Assembly (NCBI GenBank): GCA_946479185.1
Contig: CAMLFF010000125.1
Location: 1-8,612 of the forward strand
Length of the DNA: 8,612 bases
Origin: an uncultured Sphingobium sp.
GTDB lineage: Bacteria; Pseudomonadota; Alphaproteobacteria; Sphingomonadales; Sphingomonadaceae
Direction: 5' to 3'
Position 1 is the stretch's first letter. Each line of letters opens with the position of its first letter. Under the pieces are notes generated by a model. That model had not been told where the DNA came from. It searched no databases and saw nothing but the letters and a program-made list of their open reading frames with translations. Shown here piece after piece: positions 1 to 5,228 of this stretch. A program made the position numbers and the translations under genes.

Positions 1-1163
1 TTCTCGGCGGGCTCATTCTCAACATCATGCCCTGCGTTTTCCCCATCCTCAGCCTGAAGGCGATCAGCCTCGCCAAGGCTGGCGGGGATGAAGGGCAGGT
101 GCGGCGTGAAGCGCTGGCCTATGCGGGGGGCGTGATGCTGACCTGCCTTGGGCTGGGGGCATTGATGCTCGTCATTCGCGCAGGCGGGACGCAGATTGGC
201 TGGGCCTTCCAACTGCAGGATCCGCGCGTCATCGCGCTGCTGCTCATCCTCATGGTGGCGATCACGCTAAATCTGGCGGGCGCGTTCGAGCTCGGCATGG
301 TCTCGGTCGGGCAAGGCAAGGCCGGGCAGGGTGGCTCATCCGGCGCCTTCTGGACCGGCGTGCTGGCGGCGTTTGTTGCGACGCCCTGCACCGGGCCATT
401 CATGGGTGCGGCGATGGGCGCGGCGCTCGTGCTGCCTTGGCCGATCGCGCTCACCGTGTTTGCAGGCCTTGGCCTTGGCCTTGCATCGCCCTTCATTGCG
501 CTCTCCTTCATCCCCGCTCTGCGCCGCATGATGCCGCGCCCTGGCGCATGGATGACCAAGTTCCGCATCATCATGGCCGTGCCGATGGGGCTGACGGCGC
601 TTGCGCTGATCTGGCTGCTTTCGCGCCAGCTCGGCACGGGCGGCATCGCGCTGGGGCTGGTGCTGGTCGCGCTCGTTACAGCGCTGCTGATCCTGCTGGG
701 CCGCCGTCAGCGCGCCGGTGGTGGCATGGATTGGGCCGTCTCTGCTCTGTCTATTCTGCTTCTCGGTACGGCTGCAATCGCCGCGCCGCCCTTGGTCAAG
801 TCCGATAGCGTCGCTAGCGATGGCGCTTTTGGCGAGCCGTTCAGCGAAGCCAAGCTTGCAAGCTTGCGCCAATCCGGCAAACCGGTGTTCCTCTACTTCA
901 CCGCCGATTGGTGCCTTACCTGCAAGGTGAATGAGGCCAACGCCATCGATACGCAGGCCGTGCGCGATGCCTTTGAGCAAGCGAGCGTCGCGGTGATGGT
1001 GGGCGACTGGACCAATGCCGATCCCGCGATCAGCAGTTTTCTGGAGGCCAATGAGCGTTCCGGCGTGCCGCTTTATCTCTATTATGCGCCGGGCGCTGCC
1101 AAGCCCGCCGTGCTGCCGCAAGTACTCACGCCCGGCACGCTCACGGCCTTGGTCAAAGGCTGA
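1..1163 (+). CDS. dsbD: DsbD-type thiol:disulfide interchange protein, 5'-truncated by window edge
   Basis: Membrane electron carrier that moves reducing power from cytoplasmic thioredoxin across the inner membrane to periplasmic thiol partners. The frame is open to the left edge: codons before the ATG at 27 read LGGLILNI and run straight into MPCVFPILSLK, the first-helix motif of the family, so the ATG at 27 is internal. Counting that Met as residue 1, the two membrane cysteines expected of DsbD are C3 (NIMPCVFP) and C121 (ATPCTGPFMG). Several hydrophobic helices follow up to about residue 250. A C-terminal thioredoxin-like domain carries FTADWCLTCK (C296 and C299) and a likely cis-Pro at P348 (SGVPLY). 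Any N-terminal periplasmic domain lies outside the window. The stop is TGA at 1161-1163, with tlyA 4 nt downstream, so the two are probably co-transcribed. A CcdA/ScsB-like relative is possible, but the fused thioredoxin domain favours DsbD. Confidence 0.93.
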   Translation, partial: LGGLILNIMPCVFPILSLKAISLAKAGGDEGQVRREALAYAGGVMLTCLGLGALMLVIRAGGTQIGWAFQLQDPRVIALLLILMVAITLNLAGAFELGMVSVGQGKAGQGGSSGAFWTGVLAAFVATPCTGPFMGAAMGAALVLPWPIALTVFAGLGLGLASPFIALSFIPALRRMMPRPGAWMTKFRIIMAVPMGLTALALIWLLSRQLGTGGIALGLVLVALVTALLILLGRRQRAGGGMDWAVSALSILLLGTAAIAAPPLVKSDSVASDGAFGEPFSEAKLASLRQSGKPVFLYFTADWCLTCKVNEANAIDTQAVRDAFEQASVAVMVGDWTNADPAISSFLEANERSGVPLYLYYAPGAAKPAVLPQVLTPGTLTALVKG

Positions 1164-1167
1164 GCCG

Positions 1168-1944
1168 ATGGCGAAGCAGCGTCTGGATCAATTGCTGGTC
1201 GAGCGTGGCCTTGCCGAGAGCCGCACCCGCGCACAGGCGCTCATCATGAGTGGTAATGTGCTGGTCGCGGGTAAGCCGGTCGACAAGGCCGGGCATAGCG
1301 TGGCGCAGGATGTGGAGATCATCCTGAAAGGCCGCGATCACCCCTGGGTGTCGCGCGGCGGCCTCAAGCTGGTTCATGCGCTGGAGCATTTTGCCATCGA
1401 TCCGACCGGCCTCACAGCGATGGATGTTGGCAGTTCCACCGGCGGCTTCACCGATGTGCTGCTCACCAACGGTGCCGCGCGGGTTTATGCTGTGGATAGT
1501 GGGACGAACCAGCTCGCCTGGAAACTGCGGCAGGATGAGCGGGTGATCGTGCATGAGCAGACCAGCGCGCGCATCCTCACCAGCGTGCATATCCCCGAGC
1601 CGATCGACATCATCGTGTGCGATGCCAGTTTCATCAGTCTCGCCAAGGTACTGGAGCGTCCGCTCAGCTTCGCTGCGCACGGGGCGCGGCTCGTCGCGCT
1701 TATCAAGCCGCAGTTCGAGGCGGGGCGCGCCGATGTGGGCAAGGGTGGGGTCGTGCGCGATCCGGCGATCCACGAGCGGGTGTGTGCGAATGTGGAGGCG
1801 TGGCTGGCGTCATTGCCCGGCTGGACAGTGCTTGGGATGACCACCAGTCCCATCACAGGACCGGAGGGCAATGTAGAATTTCTCATTGCGGGACAGTTTG
1901 ATGCGCAGGCCCGTGCCAATACCGACCAGCCTGTCGCAGATTAA
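1168..1944 (+). CDS. tlyA: TlyA family rRNA (cytidine-2'-O)-methyltransferase
   Basis: A 258-residue protein, normal for TlyA. This family 2'-O-methylates cytidines in rRNA using S-adenosylmethionine; some members have also been called haemolysins. Residues 3-60 form an S4 RNA-binding domain (RLDQLLVERGLAESRTRAQ). Residues from about 61 are an FtsJ-like Rossmann methyltransferase with SAM motif DVGSSTGGFTD at 86-96. The K-D-K-E catalytic tetrad is present: K67 (SRGGLKL), D152 (CDASF), K180 (IKPQFE) and E237 (GNVEFL). The ATG at 1168 is chosen because homology begins there and AAGG at 1156-1159 lies 8 nt upstream. The frame stays open further left, but only as a shadow of the dsbD coding sequence. 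It starts 4 nt after the dsbD stop, suggesting one transcript. Which rRNA positions it modifies cannot be read from sequence. Confidence 0.93.
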   Translation: MAKQRLDQLLVERGLAESRTRAQALIMSGNVLVAGKPVDKAGHSVAQDVEIILKGRDHPWVSRGGLKLVHALEHFAIDPTGLTAMDVGSSTGGFTDVLLTNGAARVYAVDSGTNQLAWKLRQDERVIVHEQTSARILTSVHIPEPIDIIVCDASFISLAKVLERPLSFAAHGARLVALIKPQFEAGRADVGKGGVVRDPAIHERVCANVEAWLASLPGWTVLGMTTSPITGPEGNVEFLIAGQFDAQARANTDQPVAD

Positions 1945-2048
1945 GCCGATTCCAGCTTGCGAACAGACCCGCCACACCGCAAAGCTTATCCCCGATGGCA
2001 AAGCAGCGAAGTGGGATTCGGTGCAACGTCTGACAGGTGGGAGTTAGT

Positions 2049-2597
2049 GTGAATCAATTAGCCTCGCAGGGACAATTGCGGCTTGCCTTCCTCCGCTGGG
2101 CCTTGGTGACCGTTCCCGCTATCGAATTTCTAGGGTTTCTCTCGGGTTACCTCTCCAATTCAGGTTATGAGAACCGCTGGTTCTACACGCTGGCGAAGCC
2201 AGACCTCATGCCGCCGGGCTGGGCCTTTGGCGTCGCGTGGACGATCCTCTACTTCTTCATGGCGCTGGCGCTGGCGATGATCCTTCATGCGCGCGGCGCG
2301 CGGGGGCGGGGCATCGCGGTGCTGCTGTTCCTTGTTCAACTCGCCTGCAATCTCGCCTGGTCACCGCTGTTTTTCGGGGCGCATGAGGCCAAGCTCGCTT
2401 TCTATCTGCTGCTCGTCATCTTCCTGCTCGCCACGATCACGACCGTGCTGTTTGGGCGCATTCGCAAGGTGGCTGCCTGGCTCATGGTGCCATATCTGTG
2501 CTGGCTCGGCTTTGCGAGCGGGCTGGCTTATGACATTGACCGGCTCAATCCCTATGGCGGAGGTCTTGTGTCTCCGGGTATCAGCACCCAAATCTAG
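2049..2597 (+). CDS. tspO: TspO/MBR family (tryptophan-rich sensory) membrane protein
   Basis: A 182-residue integral membrane protein of the TspO / mitochondrial benzodiazepine receptor family. Members bind tetrapyrroles and other small hydrophobic ligands and, in some alphaproteobacteria, affect oxygen- or light-linked gene expression. Five hydrophobic segments lie at about 15-35, 58-79, 88-108, 113-135 and 142-162. Family hallmarks are WFYTLAKPDLMPPGWAFGVAW (44-64), LACNLAWSPLFFG (98-110) and the end motif YDIDRLNP (161-168). There is no ATG at the start. I chose GTG at 2049 because GGGAG (2039-2043) sits 5 nt upstream; GTG at 2037 would add four residues but has no comparable site. Ligand and role here are unknown. 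It follows tlyA after 104 nt and precedes ubiK by 50 nt. Confidence 0.88.
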   Translation: MNQLASQGQLRLAFLRWALVTVPAIEFLGFLSGYLSNSGYENRWFYTLAKPDLMPPGWAFGVAWTILYFFMALALAMILHARGARGRGIAVLLFLVQLACNLAWSPLFFGAHEAKLAFYLLLVIFLLATITTVLFGRIRKVAAWLMVPYLCWLGFASGLAYDIDRLNPYGGGLVSPGISTQI

Positions 2598-2647
2598 TGC
2601 AAGGCTGCCTGAAGGCCGCCAGCGACACTCACGGATGGAATTGACCG

Positions 2648-2953
2648 ATGCAAAGTGAAAACCGCTTTTTCGACGATCTCTCGAAGATCATCAATGGCGC
2701 CGCTGGCACTGTGGCTGGCATGACGCGCGAGTTTGAAAGCAATGCGCGTGAGCGCGCGCGCGAATGGGTTGGCGGGCGCGAATTTGTGAGCCGTGAGGAG
2801 TTTGAGGCCGTCAAGGCAATGGCGGCTCACGCCCGTGAGCAGGTTGCCACGCTCGAAGCGCGGATTGCAGCGCTTGAGGGCAAGCCTGCCAAGGCCGCGC
2901 CCCAGCCTAAGTCGAAGCCCAAGCCGAGCAGCGGTCCAGCCGCAGCGGGTTGA
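2648..2953 (+). CDS. ubiK: UbiK / BMFP family ubiquinone biosynthesis accessory factor
   Basis: A small soluble protein of 101 residues matching the BMFP (former YqiC/DUF526) family. In enterobacteria, UbiK helps organise late, aerobic ubiquinone biosynthesis. The conserved N-terminal part is NRFFDDLSKIINGAAGTVAGM (5-25). It is followed by a charged helix and a predicted coiled coil at about 48-78 (SREEFEAVKAMAAHAREQVA, then LEARIAALEG). The coiled coil is the trimer-forming part in known members. The tail from about 79 is Lys/Pro/Ala-rich and probably disordered. The ATG at 2648 has a GGA-containing purine stretch a few bases upstream. The gene sits 50 nt after tspO. The ubiquinone role is inferred from the family and not from neighbours, since no other ubi gene is in the window. 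Confidence 0.87.
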   Translation: MQSENRFFDDLSKIINGAAGTVAGMTREFESNARERAREWVGGREFVSREEFEAVKAMAAHAREQVATLEARIAALEGKPAKAAPQPKSKPKPSSGPAAAG

Positions 2954-3004
2954 CTATCCACAACCGGCATCTGCTTTTCCCAGCTTATCCACAACTTATC
3001 CACC
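2954..3004 (+). promoter_or_regulatory. Cluster of three DnaA-box-like 9-mers
   Basis: Three copies of a 9-mer resembling the DnaA box (TTATNCACA) lie in the same orientation just after the ubiK stop. They are CTATCCACA (2954-2962, one mismatch), TTATCCACA (2985-2993, perfect) and TTATCCACC (2996-3004, one mismatch). Start-to-start spacings are 31 and 11 nt, close to whole helical turns, so bound DnaA molecules would face the same side. There is no obvious AT-rich unwinding stretch beside them and no hemE or dnaA in the window. A regulatory or titration site is therefore as likely as part of an origin. Confidence 0.5.
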
Positions 3005-3107
3005 ATCTCGCCCACAAAGCGGGGCTGGTGGCGGCATTGTCTGGCCTCTGGCGCTTTGCGTGCGGGGCGCCTCATGCTAGATGGGGCCTCTCCAAGGGGG
3101 CAGGGCA

Positions 3108-3653
3108 ATGCTTGCGCCCATCAGGAAATGGCAGACGGTTTTGGTGATGATCGACCGGGATGAATTGACGAGCGGCGAGCAGGAAGCCGAGCCGATCGAT
3201 ATGCTCGCGGCCTATTTCGAAGCGCATGAATGGCCGTTTGAGCATGTCGGCGAAGACGAGCTTGTCGCCCGGCATCGTGGCAGCTGGACCGAATATGAGG
3301 TCCGCGCGATCTGGCGTGACGACGATATGGTGCTGCAATTGCTGGCGCTGCCGGACATTCGCGTGGCGGACGACAAGCGCATTGCGATCTGTGAGACGAT
3401 CGCGCTCATCAATGAGCAGCTCTGGCTTGGCCATTTCGAGCTTTGGTCGACCACGGGCACATTGCTGTTCCGCCATGGCGCGCTGTTGGGACCAAGTGGC
3501 TCGCTCACGCTCGACCAGGCGCAATTGCTGGTGGAAAGCGCCATCGATGAGTGCGAGCGCTTCTATCCTGTGTTTCAGTTCGTGCTGTGGGGTGGCAAGA
3601 GCCCCGCTGAGGCAATGGCGGCGAGCCTGATCGAGACCCATGGCGAAGCCTGA
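3108..3653 (+). CDS. YbjN domain-containing protein
   Basis: A soluble protein of 181 residues from this start, resembling the YbjN family, whose fold is like that of type III secretion chaperones. E. coli YbjN affects stress and motility phenotypes, but the molecular function is unknown. The conserved block starts at PIDMLAAYFEAHEW (29-42) and continues with GSWTEYEVRAIWR (58-70), INEQLWLGHFELW (101-113) and ERFYPVFQFVLWGGKSP (150-166). The ATG at 3108 is preferred because AAGGGGG (3094-3100) lies 7 nt upstream. ATG at 3081 lacks such a site, and ATG at 3147 is a real alternative that would remove 13 poorly conserved residues. The stop overlaps the start of proC by 14 nt, implying co-translation. 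No signal peptide or membrane segment is visible. Confidence 0.85.
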   Translation: MLAPIRKWQTVLVMIDRDELTSGEQEAEPIDMLAAYFEAHEWPFEHVGEDELVARHRGSWTEYEVRAIWRDDDMVLQLLALPDIRVADDKRIAICETIALINEQLWLGHFELWSTTGTLLFRHGALLGPSGSLTLDQAQLLVESAIDECERFYPVFQFVLWGGKSPAEAMAASLIETHGEA

Positions 3654-4479
3654 ATTCACGACGGCGTGGCCGGATCGCCTCCTGCTGATCGGCTGTGGCA
3701 ATATGGCGGGCGCAATGCTCGGCCGCTGGCTGGAGCTTGGCCTGCCTCCCGAGCGCGTCACCGTCATCCGCCCGAGTGGCAAGCCGGTGGCCGATGGGGT
3801 GCAGGTCACCACGCAGCTTGAAGCGCCTATCCCGCCCGGCACGCTGGTGCTGCTCGGCTGCAAGCCTCAGCAGCTGAGCGCTGTCTCCGCCGATTTTGCA
3901 GACAAGCTGGAGGAGGGCGTCACCATCCTTTCGATCCTAGCCGGTACGCCGATCGCTGGTCTGCGCACTGCATTCCCCACGGCCGGAGCAATCGTCCGTT
4001 GCATGCCCAATATGCCGGTGCGGATCGGCAAAGGCGTGTGCATCTTGCGTGCTGATGAGCGTGCAGATCAGTCGACGCAGGATCTGGTCTCGGCAATGTG
4101 CGGGCAATTGGGTCTGGTCGAATGGCTGGAGGATGAAGCGCTGTTCGATGCCGCGACAGCGCTTTCGGGCTGTGGCCCGGCATTTCTCTATCGCTTCATT
4201 GATGCACTGGCCGCTGCTGGCGCGCAGCTGGGTCTCGATCCGGCAGCCTCGGCGCGCATGGCGCTGATGACCGTTGAAGGGGCCGCGATCAGCGCTGGCA
4301 CGGGCCTCGTCCCGCCCGGCGCAATGGCTGATGCGGTGGCCAGCAAGGGCGGCATGACGCGTGAAGGGCTGGATGTGCTCGACCGTGCCGATGGCCTGTA
4401 TGCGCTCATCGGCGAGACATTGCGCGCCGCGCGGGACCGTGGCGTCGAACTGGCCGAGCTCTCCCGCAAATCGGCCTGA
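3640..4479 (+). CDS. proC: Pyrroline-5-carboxylate reductase
   Basis: Cytoplasmic enzyme reducing 1-pyrroline-5-carboxylate to L-proline with NAD(P)H, the last step of proline synthesis. It is 279 residues, the usual size. The N-terminal Rossmann dinucleotide-binding motif is IGCGNMAGAMLG (17-28). The family block RCMPNMPVRIGKG is at 120-132. The C-terminal dimerisation/substrate domain includes ALSGCGPAFLYRFIDAL (174-190) and the ProC signature region PPGAMADAVASKGGMTREGL (225-244). SKGGMT replaces the more common SPGGTT form; I regard this as lineage variation. The ATG at 3640 lies within the end of the YbjN-family gene (14-nt overlap), so expression is probably coupled to it. The TGA stop lies 10 nt from the end of the opposing marR gene. 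Confidence 0.93.
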   Translation: MAKPEFTTAWPDRLLLIGCGNMAGAMLGRWLELGLPPERVTVIRPSGKPVADGVQVTTQLEAPIPPGTLVLLGCKPQQLSAVSADFADKLEEGVTILSILAGTPIAGLRTAFPTAGAIVRCMPNMPVRIGKGVCILRADERADQSTQDLVSAMCGQLGLVEWLEDEALFDAATALSGCGPAFLYRFIDALAAAGAQLGLDPAASARMALMTVEGAAISAGTGLVPPGAMADAVASKGGMTREGLDVLDRADGLYALIGETLRAARDRGVELAELSRKSA

Positions 4480-4489
4480 GGGCGAGGGT

Positions 4490-4990
4490 TTAGCGGCCGA
4501 TTTGCAGCGCCGCGACCATGCGCTGATCCTCGGCGCTCAGCAGACTTTCCAGCACGCGCCAGAAGCCGGTGACGGAGCTTTGACCTGCCGCAGAATAAGC
4601 ACCCGCAACCCGCTCGCGGATCGCATCGAACAGCGCCCGCTCCGCAAGTTCCCCGGCAGGCGTTAGCCGCAGCAGCCGCTGTCGCCGGTCCCGATTGCTT
4701 TGCCGCGCTTCGATCAGCCCGCGCTCATCCAGTTCATCCAGCACGCGCCCGAGGGACTGCTTGGTGACGCCAAGCAACTGGATCAGCGCAGATACGCTCA
4801 GCTCCGGCTTGCGTGATATGAAATAGAGGGCACGCTGATGCGCCCGACCCAAGCCATGCTGCTGCAGAATCGGGTCCATCGCCTCGGTGAGCGCAGCCTG
4901 GCCGAAGAGCAGCAGCTCTATGCCGCGCCTGATTTCCTCCTCGCGCAGGAAAAGGGGCGATGCTGCGGGGCCATGAGACGTGTTTGCCAT
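4490..4990 (-). CDS. MarR family transcriptional regulator
   Basis: A 166-residue winged-helix DNA-binding protein. Numbered from the chosen start, an N-terminal dimerisation helix precedes the helix-turn-helix at about 64-92 (LSVSALIQLLGVTKQSLGRV). The wing is at 94-110 and contains the MarR-type DRRQRLLRLTPAG pattern. C-terminal helices complete the dimer interface. I place the start at 4990 because, on the coding strand, AGGA lies 7 nt upstream of this ATG. The ATG at 4996 is almost touching that site and would add only two residues. The gene converges on proC with 10 nt between stops. The effector and targets are unknown. A 12-bp palindrome 30 nt upstream may be its own operator. Confidence 0.9.
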   Translation of the reverse strand: MANTSHGPAASPLFLREEEIRRGIELLLFGQAALTEAMDPILQQHGLGRAHQRALYFISRKPELSVSALIQLLGVTKQSLGRVLDELDERGLIEARQSNRDRRQRLLRLTPAGELAERALFDAIRERVAGAYSAAGQSSVTGFWRVLESLLSAEDQRMVAALQIGR

Positions 4991-5020
4991 CCGCATTTCC
5001 TAGCCGATCGCATGATTGGT

Positions 5021-5032
5021 GCAAATGGTTGC
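5021..5032. promoter_or_regulatory. Short palindrome upstream of marR, possible operator
   Basis: GCAAATGGTTGC is an inverted repeat with 4-bp arms (GCAA/TTGC) and a 4-bp centre, 30 nt upstream of the chosen marR start. MarR proteins often bind palindromes in their own promoter, so autoregulation is possible. The arms are short and could arise by chance. Confidence 0.25.
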
Positions 5033-5052
5033 GACAGATTGCGCGGCATGGC

Positions 5053-5080
5053 TTGGCTTTTGTCACAGGGGCGCTATATG
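5053..5080 (+). promoter_or_regulatory. Sigma-70-type promoter for tRNA-Gln
   Basis: A -35-like TTGGCT (5053-5058) and a -10-like TATATG (5075-5080) are separated by 16 nt. Transcription would begin near 5087, about 10 nt before the mature tRNA 5' end, as expected for a short tRNA leader. Confidence 0.55.
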
Positions 5081-5097
5081 ACCGCCTCCGGCCATGC

Positions 5098-5172
5098 TGG
5101 GGCGTCGCCAAGTGGTAAGGCAGCGGCTTTTGATGCCGCCATTCGCAGGTTCGAATCCTGCCGCCCCAGCCA
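5098..5172 (+). tRNA. tRNA-Gln (anticodon UUG)
   Basis: A 75-nt tRNA with encoded CCA (5170-5172). The acceptor stem is TGGGGCG (5098-5104) paired with CGCCCCA (5162-5168), all seven pairs intact, with discriminator G5169. The anticodon stem is GCGGC (5123-5127) with GCCGC (5135-5139), and the 7-nt loop TTTTGAT holds TTG at 5130-5132. The T arm is GCAGG (5145-5149) and CCTGC (5157-5161) around TTCGAAT. The tRNA is complete, so insertion of the downstream element has regenerated, or never disrupted, its 3' end. Confidence 0.97.
5129..5172 (+). other. Probable attachment site: 3' half of tRNA-Gln (attL candidate)
   Basis: Tyrosine recombinases commonly insert elements into the anticodon-to-3'-end part of tRNA genes, keeping the tRNA intact. 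Here an integrase gene starts about 57 nt beyond the tRNA 3' end and no host gene lies between. The exact core cannot be fixed because no second copy was seen in the window. Limits given are the anticodon loop to the CCA end. Confidence 0.45.
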
Positions 5173-5200
5173 AATTCCAGTTAAAGCTTTGATATTGCTG

Positions 5201-5217
5201 GCCAACATCATGTTGGC
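5201..5217. repeat. Perfect 7-bp inverted repeat with 3-nt centre, upstream of the integrase gene
   Basis: GCCAACATCATGTTGGC is fully symmetric apart from its TCA centre. It lies 29 nt after the tRNA 3' end and 12 nt before the first possible integrase start. Plausible roles are an operator controlling integrase expression, an accessory (Xis- or integrase-arm-type) site, or a small RNA hairpin masking translation initiation. None can be chosen from sequence alone. Confidence 0.6.
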
Positions 5218-5228
5218 TGCGATTCGCT

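Noticed and set aside
336..1121. Long minus-strand open frame (261 codons) opposite dsbD
   Set aside because: It lies wholly opposite a clear DsbD coding region and has the His/Arg/Gln-rich composition of a shadow frame in GC-rich DNA, with no recognisable motif.
1015..1167. Upstream extension of tlyA
   Set aside because: The frame is open, but the extra 51 residues are an out-of-frame reading of the dsbD thioredoxin domain. TlyA homology starts at 1168, where a ribosome-binding site is placed correctly.
3015..3058. Inverted repeat CAAAGCG / CGCTTTG as a terminator after ubiK
   Set aside because: The arms are only 7 bp with about 30 nt between them and no T run follows.
2954..3080. A full chromosomal replication origin
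   Set aside because: DnaA-box-like sites are present, but no AT-rich unwinding region and no usual origin neighbours (hemE, dnaA, parAB) are in the window, so only a DnaA-site cluster is claimed.
3072..3863. Minus-strand open frame (263 codons) opposite the YbjN-family gene and proC
   Set aside because: It spans two well-supported genes on the other strand, and its composition is that of an antisense shadow.
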